This document shows, in pieces, positions 1 to 11,568 of a stretch of DNA of 64,000 nt (position 1 is the first letter of the stretch; the number at the start of each line of letters is the position of its first letter). The notes under the pieces were generated by a model. That model made no database searches and was not told the origin of the DNA. It saw nothing but the letters and a program-made list of their open reading frames with translations. Source of the DNA: Clytia hemisphaerica (lineage: Eukaryota; Cnidaria; Hydrozoa; Leptothecata; Clytiidae); NCBI GenBank assembly GCA_902728285.1, contig CACVBU010001026.1, forward strand, positions 1-64,000. The letters are read 5' to 3'. Position numbers and translations under genes: made by a program.

Positions 1-1140
1 GCATCGTTTGAGCTTGGTATTACCATCGCCTTCTGTTTTTTGTGTTGTTTGGTACAATGTACTCAATCATTTCACTCATCATGGGATAGGTACTTTTAAA
101 CCATCGGTTCGTTTCTTCAACCTGAATACTGAAAGAGTTCATAAAAGTGATAGGTAAGCTAAAGGTCTCTTTTGATCCATCAAAATTGCTAACGCAAACA
201 CTTTAAAGTGTGTTTCTAGGTATATCTTAGAAAGCAATCATTTTATAGTCCTTCATTTCATTTGAATAATGTCTTTTTACGAGGTTCGATTATTCGTCCC
301 GCCATCTCTCAAGAACGTTAAAATCTATGATAGTCTTTGTCTCAATGAAAGAATAAGAGGGATTTTTTAGCTAGTTAGCAGCGTTCTGTTTCATTACTTT
401 TAACGTACAAATATATGATAAGAAGTATAGGACTATACCGTAAGCAATTAATCATGATGATTAAGTTTTAAGAGGAGTGATTTGGTTCATGTTGTTATTA
501 TTTACCTGTGTATGGGGACTTTAATATCTTCATTGTTTTGTTGCAGATCTGCTATGCAGGGATCAATCAATAACCAAATATCACGATTTTTTATCAACGA
601 AGGAAAATATTGCTTCCCATCCAATAGTTCGAATATCGACACTACAAAAATCGAAAACAAGGTACTATAAACATTGAGTTTAGTGGCTCACTTTTCCTTA
701 TCCGGGAAAGGTTAAGATTTTGCTCTAGCCCTTCAGGCTTTAAAATCAATGAAGCCTCAAAAGTGACCTACATTAAAAGTTTGATAGTGTTCAATTGATA
801 TTTTGATGAATATATAATTTCAAAAAAGTGGAGTTTACTACAAAAATGATTACTTTATACATGCTACCCTTTCAATAAAGTCAACTCTTGTTTTTAATTT
901 GAAGAAAATATTTAAATATCTTTTTTTTTACAGAATTCAATAGGCGACCATCTATTTGCAAATTTAACGCCACTATATGCTGGAATAATTGAAAATATTA
1001 CACCACGTTCACGTATCCTACTGAAACACATCACGTTTCACGATTATATCGACGAATATTTTTTCAAAAGCTTATTCGTTATTTGGACTATTATGATGCT
1101 GCAATGGATTTTTGGTTTAGTATACCTACCCTGTATCTAA
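1..1140 (+). CDS. 3' end of an unrecognised membrane protein gene (exons 1-89, 547-661, 934-1140)
   Basis: Three exons join cleanly. The first runs off the window edge and ends with two bases of a codon before a GT donor at 90. The second (547-661) supplies the third base and ends in phase 0 before GTACTA. The third (934-1140) follows a pyrimidine-rich CAG acceptor and ends in TAA. The product starts in a hydrophobic segment (ELGITIAFCFLCCLVQC), continues through a polar stretch with three N-glycosylation sequons (NSS, NLT, NIT), and ends in a second hydrophobic segment (SLFVIWTIMMLQWIFGLVYL) two residues before the stop. This suggests an extracellular or luminal loop between two membrane spans. 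The final segment faintly resembles the last helix of Patched/RND proteins, but the rest does not, so I give no family. It is on the same strand as the acyltransferase exons that follow and is separated from them by its own stop codon. Confidence 0.6.
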
Positions 1141-1348
1141 TTCAATGTCTGTTAATGGAATTATTGCTGTTGGAATGACGTTGGTATTGGACAATAATTA
1201 AAGACTTTACTCAACTAGAGAGTAACCTATTTAACATGTATTGCAAAGAAGTAATTAATTGTACTAGTAATATGTTAATATTTATAGATGATTATCTAAA
1301 ACAACATTGTTAAAAATTTATGTTAAAAATGAAATTTTTCAAACCTTG

Positions 1349-1659
1349 TTACACATTTTTTATAAGCAACTCCATCATCCCCAGCAACTTGGGTCAGGCC
1401 TGGAGTTCTAAGGGTTTTTCGAATCCAGCTCAAGTTGCTTGTAGGGTTGCTTAAAAATTTTCAAGCACATTTTTGCATTTTTCCTGATTTTTCGAAGATT
1501 TTCAAGGCTTTTTTTCTAAGTTGTGTCAAAATTATTTTTATTGTGGGGGAAAAGTTGCTATTGGATTGAGGCCTCAGGGTGCTAAGCAAGTCCTTATTTT
1601 TTGGGCCATATTGAGGCCTCAGCCCTTAGCAACTCGGTTGCTTATAAAATAATGTGTAA
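1349..1659. mobile_element. MITE with TTACACATT-TTATAAGCAAC inverted ends
   Basis: The left end (TTACACATTTTTTATAAGCA) and the reverse complement of the right end at about 1637-1659 match over ~22 bp with one or two differences. The interior is non-coding. The ends resemble those of the TTTTATAAGAA family found repeatedly further along (16.6, 27.2, 31.6, 62.8 kb). It occupies the gap between the first gene and the first acyltransferase exon. Confidence 0.6.
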
Positions 1660-1831
1660 TCGACCCTGACAAAATGTTGACGATTTGTGCACCCATTTTG
1701 CCTAAGCCACCTCCAAGAGTAGTTTATCGTTATCTTGTGATCACATCGTTTTTGCTACTCTCTCTAGATCTATCTTATCCTTTAGGGCTGACCTTCCAGC
1801 GCAGCTGGTTTATTTTTAATTTTTAATTCAG

Positions 1832-4800
1832 GAACAACCACAAATCATCAAGCCTTTGTCACTTTCAAGCCTGGAGCGTTTTACCCTGGATTACCAGTTC
1901 AACCGATATTGTTGAAATTCAAAGACAAATTGGTAATAAAAACAATAGAGTAGAGTCTCTTTAACTTGAACCTCCATAATTCGAATATCTCTTTAACTCG
2001 AACAAGTTTTCTCGTCCCTTCAGTTAACAATGCCTGATAAACTTTACTTCATAACTCGAAATTACCTTAACTCGAACAAACTTAAGTTCTCCCCCCTCGA
2101 CTTCGAGTTATGGAGTCTCAACTGTATTCTTATATTTCTTAGAGACACCGCGGTAGGTGTTTCAGGAAAAAGGGTACTAGAGGGAAGGATACCTTTTTTA
2201 TTTCTATTAGTTTCCGGTTGAGAAAGTCTCTTCAAAAAAAATTGGAAAATTTTTATAAATTTTATATTTTCTGTCCCATTCAAGGTTAATTTTGTGTAAG
2301 TTCTGGCAAAAAAAATGTAAAATCCCGGAGAATCTCCTACAGTTTTATATTTACATAAGAAAGTGTCGTCTATTCTTCTCATGGTGTAAATACTTTTATC
2401 GGATTAACTTTCGCGAGATTAAATTTCGCGATTTCGCGAATTTTTACCATTTTCGCGAAATTAAAACTCGCCAAAACACGTGAGATTCCTGACTCGCGAA
2501 ATTAAATCCACCACAAAATTTTTTAAATCACATTTTCGGCGGAGAAACCAATCCAAAGTCTCCTTTTGTGGCAAAAAATGGCTATTTTTTAGCCGTTTTC
2601 AGGCTTATTCGCGAAATTAAATCCACGCGAAATTTTTCAAAACGCGAAATTTAATCCGATTAAAGTAGAAAAAACTTAAGTCAACTATGATCTAAATTTA
2701 CCTTTTATAGATAAGGATTATATTCAAAATCTTATGAACCTACTTCTTAATATCTTCCCTATAGGATTATGCATCATGGACTTGGATGGGACCAAGCACG
2801 TAAGTATATTATCCTCATTATCGTTAGAAAACTCATCTGTCAAAAAGTGCGTCGGTCATAAATATTCGTCGGCAAAAGACTTTACCACCAATTAATTTTT
2901 CGTCACTTTTTGCGAATAAATTTCTTCTCAAACGTTTTTTTTTAAATGAATTTCCAAATTTTCCTTGCATTTAATGTAACATTCGAATTCAAAAATGATA
3001 CCTACTTAGTAAATTGCTACTAAACATAAAGACAGGTTAATGATATTTAAATTGTGGTTTGACGAATCGCTAGAAAGAAACGCCGAGATTGTAATTATTA
3101 AAACGAACATTCGAAAAACGCTTACAAAGTAAGTTTTCGTTATTCAAAGAACTTGGGTTATTTAAAAAAGACTGACCACCGGGCCGTATTCCCGGGGGTA
3201 GGGAGGGATACTTAGGCAAATGGAGGGTAAGGGTATGTGCCACCCTCAAGGGTCCCTGTTTTGGACCTTCAAAGTCGTCGCAAAAATCACAATTTCTAAT
3301 TTCAGCCCCCCCTCCCCCTAAGGGTCACAAAAGAAGTGAAACTACCAATATTTACCCCGAAAAAGGCCAAATTTCGGGAAAACAGTCCCGCTAAGGGTCC
3401 CAAATCTACAAAATTTCGTGTTTTTTTTCAATTTTAGACCCATAATTTTCCGATTTTCAAAAATCGGGCGGCACCACCCCGTTATCTCGCAAACCTAGTA
3501 CCCCGCCCCCGGGCCGTATTGGACAGAACCGCAAGAAGATTCAATTTTAGTGAATCAAATCGCTAAAATAATTGTTAAAATATTGTCTCTGGTTTCAAAT
3601 AAAAATTTTTTTGATTGTAATTACAGGAGAGAAGTATTGTTTGTCATGATGTCCAGGCTCATTAATCGTGCTGAAGTTGAGGTAATTTCGTTCGTTCGTT
3701 CGTTCGTTCGTTCGTACATTCGTTCATCTTCTCGATTTAAAGGACATCATTTAACGTATATTTTGCTATTCTCGTATAATTTGCTTACACATCGTTTTAA
3801 ACAAAAGATTTTATTAATTTATGCTTGACGCTCGGCAATAAAAAAAAGGATCAAATGTAGGTGGAGCAACCCAGAGCGGGTAGATAGTTATCGAAAGAGG
3901 AACCTTCGGGTCGCCCTCGACTGCGTTTGCAGACTTACTTATATATTTTAAGTAAGGTTATGACTTGACTTTTTTCCATCTTTTCACAGGTTCTTCCAAC
4001 TTACCATCCTACTCAAGCCGAAAAAGCTGATCCCTTTCTCTTCTCAAGAAATGTTCGTGATTATATGGGAAAGTATGATGATTCCTTTCTTTTGAAAACT
4101 ACAACTTATCATGAGTGCCATTACAACCAATTACAACCAATCAGCTATTGGGTCCGTGATGTAATGTCAGAAGACATTACAATAGCGCATATCGTGAATA
4201 ATGACAGTCTTTGAATAAAAAGATTTTTTTATCTTTTTTATGATATTTTTCTCGTATGCGTATTATCAACACTTTTACTTCTTTTTATCTCCGCCAAAAC
4301 AGAGCGGCCAAGGTTCCAGTGACAGACCACTCATATGAAGATTGTAGACTAATGCAAACTGCACATTCACTTGGTCTGCCCATGGATGCTGGATTGGTCG
4401 AATATTATAAACTTAGCCCAATGATCGGGTAGGTATTTTGCTCTGATTGCCAAAATTAAGGATTACCAGCTGTGTAGACTTGAGTACCATGGTGGAGTGA
4501 CGGGTAACAGCAAACCAACGTTTAGCCCTAGGTTCGATACATTAAGGGAACTACTTTTCGCGGTTTTGCGGAACTGATTTTTGCGGTGCGAGGGTACTGA
4601 ATTGGCGCATTTTGCAGAACTAATTTTCTCGTTGACACCGTATTTTTGCCGAAATTCTTTCATTTTCTTAGGGTTTTTTGCAGATTGTAAGTAAAAATTG
4701 TGTTTCGCAAAACCAATTTTCGCGGTAGACACCCAAAAACGCGAAAACTAGTTCCCGCGAAAATATCCCCGTAAGCTATGTGAAGCACTACTGTAATTGA

Positions 4801-7800
4801 CGTTAATTTGGCGTTATCATTTTTCTTTTCAGAATGAATTGTGACTGTATGATAGATTATATGAAGAAATTTGCTGAAATAGATTCTTCAAAAGATGGAA
4901 AGTTAGATTTGGAAGAATTTTGCGATTATCTTCATTTGCCAATCAGTTCGGAAGAAGTCAAAACTATTTTTCGCATCTATGATATTGTAAGAGTTTTACT
5001 TTTGTATCGGAGTATATACGACAAACTATCGGTCAGACCTTTTTGGGGAAATCAAGTCTTAAAGTTTTTATTTTCATAACAAGTTGGTATCGTTTGCTTA
5101 CTCATCAATTTTAACTTATAAGCCTTTTCGTATTGAATTGATGCAATGCAACGGCTTCGCGCGTAACGGACGTTTTTTCTAACGTCAAAAGAAAGTGTGA
5201 AGTTTTTTATTAGTTTTTTGCTGTTTAAGTCGAGAAAAAGAAGAAAATCATCACATTTTTGCATCAAAAAGATTCTCGAACAGATTCTGCATCTTTTGGT
5301 GTATTTTCCATACTAAACGTCAACAGGAAATGGAAAAAATGAACTTTTTGCTCCTGATTCTGTTGTTTACATTGACTGACTCGTGTGCTATTCAACAAAA
5401 ACAACGAGAGTACGCACTGTACACATCCAAAAGAACTTTCTACTCAGCTCCAATCACGTATTATGCAAACCATTGCTGTTATAACAGACTGTTACTGTGT
5501 GGAGATGTCGAAATCAATCCTGGACCCATTTTATGCGCCTCATGCAACAAAACAGTAAGAATAAACTCGAAACGGCTTGAGTGTGTATCGTGCAAAGAAC
5601 AGCTTCACCATAAATGCGCCGGTAAGAATGTTCGAATAGATAATGCCCGTGTTCCGTATCTATGGACCTGTCACACGTGTACGTTAACCATCCATCCATT
5701 CTTCAATATTCGAAACTTGTCTGATTTGGATTCTACAGTGCCCGATCTAACCAACGGCACTACGCCTCCCTCTGTGGCTCTGCTCGACCAACATCGAAAG
5801 CACCTCTCCATAGCGCATCTGAACACCCAATCAATGAAATCTACCTTCGCCGAATTCGATATAATCACCATGTCCGAAACCTGGTTAAAAGACAATAAAA
5901 ACTTGCTGTCTCACTATGAAATCGCAGGCTACGAAAAAGACTTTCGAAATCGTGACGCTAAACGTGGAGGTGGTGTCGGCTATTACATCAAATCAAACAT
6001 CCTACACAAAGCCCGAAAGGATATCGAATCTTTTGACACAACCATTGAGCATCAGTGAATTGAACTTACTGGTAAGAATCGACTTTCCAATGTCCTAATC
6101 GGTATTGTTTATCAGCCCAGCAGCAAGTCTCGTGATAAGCTATATTGGTTAGTTAAATTCGAGTCACTGATTTCCCAAGCGACAATCGTTCACCACGGTC
6201 CAATAATCATCACAGGAGACTTGAACATCGATCTGCTTGTGCCCTCACCTGAGCACGAAGCCTGCAACAATATCTTGGGCACGCTCAATCTCAAACAACT
6301 AGTATCCGAACCCACGAGAAAGTCGAGAACTCTTATTGACCACGTCATTACCAACACTGATACGAAATTGATCGCGAGTGACGTTGTCTTCTGTGACGAA
6401 ATATCTGATCATGACTCTCCATTTTGTATATTAAAAATCAATAAACCTCGATACGAACCTCGACACAAATACATTAGAGACGAGCGAAGCCTTGTATTTG
6501 AAAGCTATGTTAACGATTTTCGTGAGCTTCCATTGAACATCGTGTACGCTTTTGACAACACCTCAGATAAGGTCAGTGCACTCAATAAACTAATCACTGA
6601 GTGTATTGACCGCCATGCACCTATACGAAAAGTTAAATTGACACGCCCATCATCTCCGTGGATGAAAGATCTAGATGTACGAAACCTGCAGCGTCAGAAA
6701 GAAGAACTTCGAGTGAGTCTGAAAAACGATCGAAACGACGTACAGCTAGAGCAGCTCCGAAAGACAAGAAACGATCTCAAATCAAATATCCGAGATGCAA
6801 AGAAAAAGTTTCTAAAAAACCTTCTCGCAAATAAAACTTCCTCAGAATCATGGAATGTCATCAACAAAATTCTTCACCCTCGCTTGAAACGTATGAGTAT
6901 CGATCCAGACGAAATCAACAAATTCTTCAATTCAACTGCTGTTCGCACGACGGGGAAGAATGCTGGAGAGCTCTCAAAATCTTTTATTCGCGAGTTACCT
7001 GATCATCCAGATAACTTCCATCTTCGCCATGCGACTCATGACGAAGTACTTAAAGCCATCCAAAAACTGAGATCGGACTGCTCAACCGGCCCAGACAATA
7101 TCCCATCAAAGTTCGTCAAAGCAGTGTCAGAATACCTCGCATCACCCCTGACTCACATCATCAACAGCTGTATAACAACGTCAACTTTTCCAGACGACTG
7201 GAAAATTAGCCGAATCTGTCCTGTACCCAAAATCAACGATCCCCAATCACTAGTCGACTACAGACCCATCAGCATCCTACCAATCCTATCCAAGGTATTC
7301 GAAAGAGTCATTCTTCAACAACTTACAGACCACATTGAAACGAAATCTATTTACCTCGACAGTCAATCCGGTTTCCGAAAATCTCATTCAACCACAACTG
7401 TTCTACTTAAACTGAAAGATGATATTAAAACTGCTATGAGTAGAAGTGAAGTGACCTTATCGATTTTTGCCGATTTCTCGAAAGCTTTTGATACAGTTGA
7501 TTATCGTATTCTACTGGAGCATCTCAACAATCTTGGCTTCTCCCGACAAGTCTTGTTTCTTATCGGTGATTATCTGTCCAACCGTAAACAGTACGCTCAG
7601 ATCGACGACAAATCGTCTAACAAGTTAAACGTTCAGTTTGGTGTTCCACAGGGCAGTATACTCGGCCCTATTCTGTTTAACTTATACATTACCACAATAA
7701 ACACTAATGGTCAGAGTACCTATCTTCTCTACGCTGACGATACAACACTACTACGCCACGCAAAAATCAAAGAGATACAAAATACCATCGAATCCGTACA

Positions 7801-10800
7801 GATAGAAATCGATAACATTAACCAGTGGTCGGACCGAAATAATCTCTGTTTGAATGCTAAGAAAACAAAAATGACTGTATTTTCAACCAGACAGCTAGCA
7901 CAACGCCACTCGCTTGCTGACTTGGTTGCCGAGATAAAAAGTGCCGGCCAAGACATCGAAAGAGTCCAGAACTTCAAGATTCTCGGCGTCAAATTCAACG
8001 AGCATCTTGATTGGACTGAGCATGTTAATCAGACGCTAAAGTGCTGTTTTGCTAAACTTCGTAACTTGAAACAGTTTCAAAACATCACAACGTGGCACCA
8101 ACGTAAAATGCTAGTGGAGTCTTTGGTGCTCAGCAAATTAATGTATGGATCTGTGCTACTTTCAGATGCTGCAAAATACCAACTAAAACGTTTGCAGAAA
8201 GTTCAGAACGCCGCGGCTGGTTTTGTGCTGAAGCGCCACGCCTCCATCAAAGATGTTATCGAGCTGAAATGGCTACCCGTCACCGAAATGATCGACTTCA
8301 CCATGGCAAAAACCGTACACAGCGCACTCCATAACCCCGATTGGCCATCTTACCTACGCCTATCCAAAGTAACCAACCCTGACAGAGAGCTGCGTTCTGA
8401 AAACATTATTTTGCATGATGTTGAAAACAGAAATCGTGTGGCCGGTACCTTTGAGCACGAGGGTGCTACATGTTTTAATGACTTACCTATCAACATAAAG
8501 CATATCGAATCAAAAGATAGCTTTGCAAATCAAGCTTGGAAATTTTATTTTGATAGGGCATTAGCTAAATCATTGACTTCAATTTGATCTTTGAAATTTT
8601 TCAATAATCACCTATTCGAAGTTACCTAAGTATCTCAATAACTATATTCTTGATAGTGTTGCGAATTCTAATGTTTTACTACTTCAAGATTCTAACCTAA
8701 CTCCATCCTTTCCTTTTCATTGAACGTTTTTGACACATTAAGCTTTAAATTAGTTTAAAATTTATTTACATTTATGCTTATATATCTATATCTATAATTA
8801 TAATATAATATAATTATAAAATATTAGTGCCTTTTTATGTTTCATCTTTTCAACACTTTCTCTCCTTGAGGTCAGATCTCTGATCTTCACCATATATATT
8901 TTTAACAATAAGGCTGGGACAGCATACTCCTTTTTTTAGTATCTTATTTAGTATCTTATTTTTTTTTGTATCACATTCCTCAACTCAAACGCCTCATCGA
9001 ATTAACTACAATATTTTTTTATTTTTTTTTCACACTTCTCACAATCTTGTTTCTATGCCTAGTCCTCGGCCTATATAAATTCATAATATATTTACGAGAT
9101 ATTATTTATCTAAAAATAGTTTATTTATTTCTTACTGTCTGTCATAATTTATCTAGGACGACTATCTTGCGAACAAGCCGTTATCCAGTTTAATTATTAC
9201 TAATCGAACAAACTTCCAAACGTCATATTTCAGTATTCTGATTCCGAGCTTCACTTAGTTTTCCTTATTCCTTCTGATGAGTCCTTCTTCCCGTATCTGT
9301 TCGAGTTGTTAGTTATTTATATATTTCATACACACAGCATATACATTATATAACACTTTTCTTGTAAGAAGAACCAATATTTTTGGAGATCAAGGAAATA
9401 ATAATGTTAAAAAAAAAAAAAAAAAATTGACTCCGTGTCTGTGTGGAGTAAGATTGGTCAGAAAGAAGGAAAGAAAAACAATTTTTGTTTATTCAGCACG
9501 ACTAATTCGAAATCGAATGGGGAATCGTATCCGTTCGAATTAGAAAGAGATTCAAATTATAGAAAGTTTTTTAAGATAGTTTCTTCTTGACGGGGAAGCA
9601 AGATCGAATTATAGAAAGATTCGAATTAGAGGGAGAGTTAATTAGTTTTACTTTATGTTTTTGTTAGGACGGTGACAACTTGATCACATTTCGTGAATAT
9701 TTACTTGGATTCACTTTAATCTCAAGACCCTTCAATACAGAAGAAAATATCGAAACTGCATTCGCTGTAAGTTTGACATTTTAAATGGGGTATTCATAAT
9801 ATGCACCATTGCAATGTCTTCCACGGATCCAACAGCTGATTGGTTGCAAGTGATGTCTTGACTGATTTTACGTCACTTACAACCAATCAGCTACTGGGTC
9901 CGTGAGGTATTATCAGAAGACATTGCAATGGTGCATATCATGAATAGGAGAAAAAATGTGCATCCCCCTGTTGAGGAGGTCTTCTTGGGAAAGGTGACCC
10001 CTGGAATTTATTTTTTCAATTTTTCAGGATCCCCTTGGATTTTCCATTTAATTTTACTGACCCCTCTGGATTTTTCACCCTACCCCATATGGTCTAAGAC
10101 CATGTTCACACGGTATTGTTCCATTTCGCTCCTTAACTAAACGAAGCCATTCTATTGGTTAGAAGTGACGTTGAACTTGAATTTAACCAATAGAAAGGCT
10201 TCATTTCGTTTCGGAGTGAAAGGGAACAATACCGTGTGAACGTGGTCTAAATATCAGTTGAAAGTTTTATCTTTTTCTCATATTAGATGTTTGACCCCGA
10301 TAATACGGGACACATTGAATATGACAATTTCTCAACACCCATCCAAAGTGTGTTACCGATTGAAGAGAAACATATCAAGTTAATTTACAAGAATATGAAC
10401 GCTGAGGGCAATGGGAAGGTCACTAAAGGTAAGAGAATTCTTGGCCCCTGTCGATGTTAGCTTGAATTAATTTTTTCGATGACATCAGCAAAGTAAGGAT
10501 TTTCTCAAATTTTTGCTGATTTTTTTCTAACGTCATTAGAATTTCGTCGTTTTTTTCTAAAGATAAATCTTGTAAGATTCATATTTCGCCCAAATTTTGA
10601 AGGGAATTGAATGGATAATTTTTAAGAAATTCAATTTATCATTAGAAAATTATCTTGTATTTATTCAATCACCAATACGCGTTCCGTAAAAACATTGAGC
10701 AATCTATATTGTCTCTAGTCTGAATCGCAGACCTCTAAAAAACCCCAGGTAGTATAGATCTTTGTTTGTTTCAACATCCAACAATATATAAGGAGCACGA

Positions 10801-11035
10801 ATCCGTTAGTGGATGTTAGCAGCCTGCAATTGTCACATAATCTTGAAATTCCGTTCTTTTCTTTCTAGATTCATTTCGTACATTTTGTTTGAATAAACCG
10901 GAATACGCTCTCCTTTTCATCCACTTCCGTCATCTTAAAGAACGATCTTCCTCGATGACATTTTCAAGACCGGAATTACGCCGGACATCCGTCACTGAAG
11001 CGGACACTGAAATAATGCCGGACGTCCAAATATGA
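1832..11035 (+). CDS. LPCAT2-like: EF-hand lysophosphatidylcholine acyltransferase (LPCAT1/2-like), C-terminal part, 9 exons
   Basis: Exons: 1832-1932, 2765-2799, 3627-3681, 3990-4072, 4303-4428, 4833-4986, 9668-9766, 10287-10428, 10869-11035 (TGA). All have GT-AG borders and consistent phases, giving ~319 residues. The first exon begins inside the conserved EGT(C/T)TN acyltransferase block and continues FKPGAFYPGLPVQPILLKF; the second gives the WTWMGP block. Later exons match LPCAT2 in order: LPTYHPTQAEK, VPVTDHSYEDCRLM, then EF-hand loops. Loop 1 (DSSKDGKLDLEE, exon at 4833) and loop 2 (DIDGDNLITFRE, split by the intron 4987-9667) keep canonical ligands. Two further loops at 10287-10428 are degenerate. 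LPCATs reacylate lysophospholipids from acyl-CoA in ER or lipid-droplet membranes, and the EF-hands suggest calcium control. The N-terminal half with the HX4D catalytic motif and membrane anchor is absent from the window. No dilysine ER signal is seen at the end (MPDVQI). Confidence 0.9.
1946..2127. mobile_element. pogo/Tigger-like miniature element
   Basis: The left end reads AGAGTCTCTTTAACTTGAAC and the right end, reverse-complemented, TACAGTTGAGACTCCATAAC. CAGTTGA-type ends with TA targets are typical of pogo/Tigger-derived MITEs, and internal 'TTAACTCGAA' blocks fit that type. It lies in the intron just after the acyltransferase exon ending at 1932. Class assignment is inferred from the ends only. 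Confidence 0.5.
2391..2667. mobile_element. MITE with TACTTTTATCGGATTAA ends, rich in CGCGAAATTAAA
   Basis: The left end TACTTTTATCGGATTAACTT pairs with TTAATCCGATTAAAGTA at the right. The interior repeats short CGCGAAATTAAA blocks on both arms. It fills the intron before the 2765 acyltransferase exon. Related CGCGAAA motifs recur at about 4545-4756 and 41880-41945. Confidence 0.6.
3191..3510. mobile_element. G-rich-ended MITE with a 10-bp flanking direct repeat
   Basis: The element starts CCCGGGGGTAGGG and ends with the approximate reverse complement TACCCCGCCCCC. It is flanked on both sides by the identical 10-mer GGGCCGTATT (3181-3190 and 3511-3520), which reads as a target-site duplication. 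A relative with similar ends (ACCCGGGGGTACTT) is at 16199-16482. It lies in an acyltransferase intron. Confidence 0.65.
3690..3725. repeat. TTCG microsatellite
   Basis: About seven tandem copies of TTCG, starting a few bases after the donor of the exon ending at 3681. A similar shorter TTCG run is at about 49630. Confidence 0.8.
4545..4756. mobile_element. CGCG-rich inverted-repeat element
   Basis: The left side GGGAACTACTTTTCGCGG pairs imperfectly with CGCGAAAACTAGTTCCC at the right. The interior has repeated TTTTGCGGAACT motifs. Boundaries are approximate. It is intronic, between acyltransferase exons. Confidence 0.45.
5330..8587 (+). pseudogene. CR1-like LINE polyprotein with one in-frame TGA
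   Basis: The frame from ATG 5330 to 8587 is open for ~1086 codons except for TGA at 6056-6058, in the context IEHQ-stop-IELTG where relatives would likely have Trp (TGG). Domains in order: hydrophobic signal-like N-terminus (residues ~4-20); 2A motif DVEINPGP at residues 59-66 (5504-5527); PHD-type zinc finger (C69, C72, C85, C88, H93, C96, W112, C114, C117); APE-type endonuclease (LNTQS, SETW, GDLNID near 6220, LIDHVIT, SDHDSPF); and reverse transcriptase with FADFSKAFD (~7470), GVPQGSILGP (~7640) and LYADDTTLL (~7727). In 2A elements ribosomes skip the Gly-Pro bond, releasing the leader. The stretch TFAEFDIITM looks about ten residues shorter than usual for this endonuclease, so a small in-frame deletion is possible. 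No other frameshift is seen. Confidence 0.88.
5330..9427 (+). mobile_element. CR1-like non-LTR retrotransposon (2A - PHD - endonuclease - reverse transcriptase)
   Basis: One long reading frame (5330-8587, described separately) is followed by an AT-rich 3' region and an A18-type tail at about 9408-9427. It is inserted in sense orientation in the acyltransferase intron 4987-9667. The true 5' end probably lies somewhat upstream of 5330 (perhaps 5090-5290), but I see no convincing target duplication to fix it. Confidence 0.85.
9430..9650. repeat. Degenerate ATTCGAATTAGA repeats
   Basis: After the LINE tail, the intron carries several copies of ATTCGAATTAGAAAG and ATTATAGAAAG type blocks in both orientations, resembling the interior of pogo-like MITEs (compare 1946-2127). 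No clean element boundary is visible. Confidence 0.35.
9792..9946. mobile_element. Palindromic MITE, ATATGCACCATTGCAATGTCTTC family, full copy
   Basis: The left end ATTCATAATATGCACCATTG and the right end, reverse-complemented, match over ~25 bp, and the inner arms (TCCRCGGATCCAACAGCTGATTGG) also pair. The centre holds TGATTTTACGTCACTT. Other copies are at 4110-4200 (half), 17119-17252, 17719-17862 and 31234-31345 (half). Confidence 0.75.
10094..10250. mobile_element. MITE with TAAGACCATGTTCACACGGTA ends
   Basis: The left end TAAGACCATGTTCACACGGT and the reverse complement of the right end pair over ~37 bp with a few mismatches. The inner arms contain CTATTGGTTA / TTAACCAATAG. It is intronic, 37 bp upstream of the acyltransferase exon at 10287. 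Confidence 0.7.
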
Positions 11036-11490
11036 TGATATTTAGTGAAATTTGTTTCCGTGTAAGCTACTTGTTTTTCTTATTTATTTTTCATTCTTAT
11101 TATTGTATTTCCTTGATTGTTTTGGTGATGATTGAATTGGCGATATTGATGAGACACAGAGAAAAATTTCCAGATTATGTGACGTTAACCTTGGATGAAC
11201 ATGTGCCGGATTTGTCATTTTTTGAGTTTTTTTATCGACGTATTGATACTATCGTTGTTTCTATTGACAACAATGAAGAAAAATTGATGGTGATCGTATA
11301 TGATATATGTGACGCATACAATATGGCTGGAAACTTACTCAGCCAAAATTTAATGTATTGGTATGTATGCGAAATTAGTTTGAGAAATTTACGGGTGAAA
11401 ATTGAAAGCAGTTTAAATATGGTTGAACTTATTCAAACAAAGTTTGTGAAAATGACCGAAAAATTAATTGCTGCAAAAAAACATCTGTGA
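11032..11490 (+). CDS. Hypothetical small membrane-like protein
   Basis: This 152-codon frame starts at an ATG that overlaps the acyltransferase stop codon in another frame; a better start may be the ATG at about 11128. The first ~35 residues are hydrophobic (SYLFFLFIFHSYYCISLIVL). The rest is mixed polar and helical-looking (FPDYVTLTLDEHVPDLSFFE; ending KLIAAKKHL), with a composition more like protein than the surrounding AT-rich junk. I recognise no family. It may be a genuine single-exon gene, an exon of one, or a chance frame in the acyltransferase 3' UTR. Confidence 0.3.
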   Translation: MMIFSEICFRVSYLFFLFIFHSYYCISLIVLVMIELAILMRHREKFPDYVTLTLDEHVPDLSFFEFFYRRIDTIVVSIDNNEEKLMVIVYDICDAYNMAGNLLSQNLMYWYVCEISLRNLRVKIESSLNMVELIQTKFVKMTEKLIAAKKHL

Positions 11491-11568
11491 AATAATGACC
11501 AGGTATTAAAAACTGCTGGCTGAATTTGAATTCTGGAGAAATTCTTTGGATTTAATTTCCATACAGGG

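Noticed and set aside
934..1140. Patched/dispatched C-terminal helix
   Set aside because: Only the last ~10 residues resemble that family; the upstream exons do not fit, so no family name was given.
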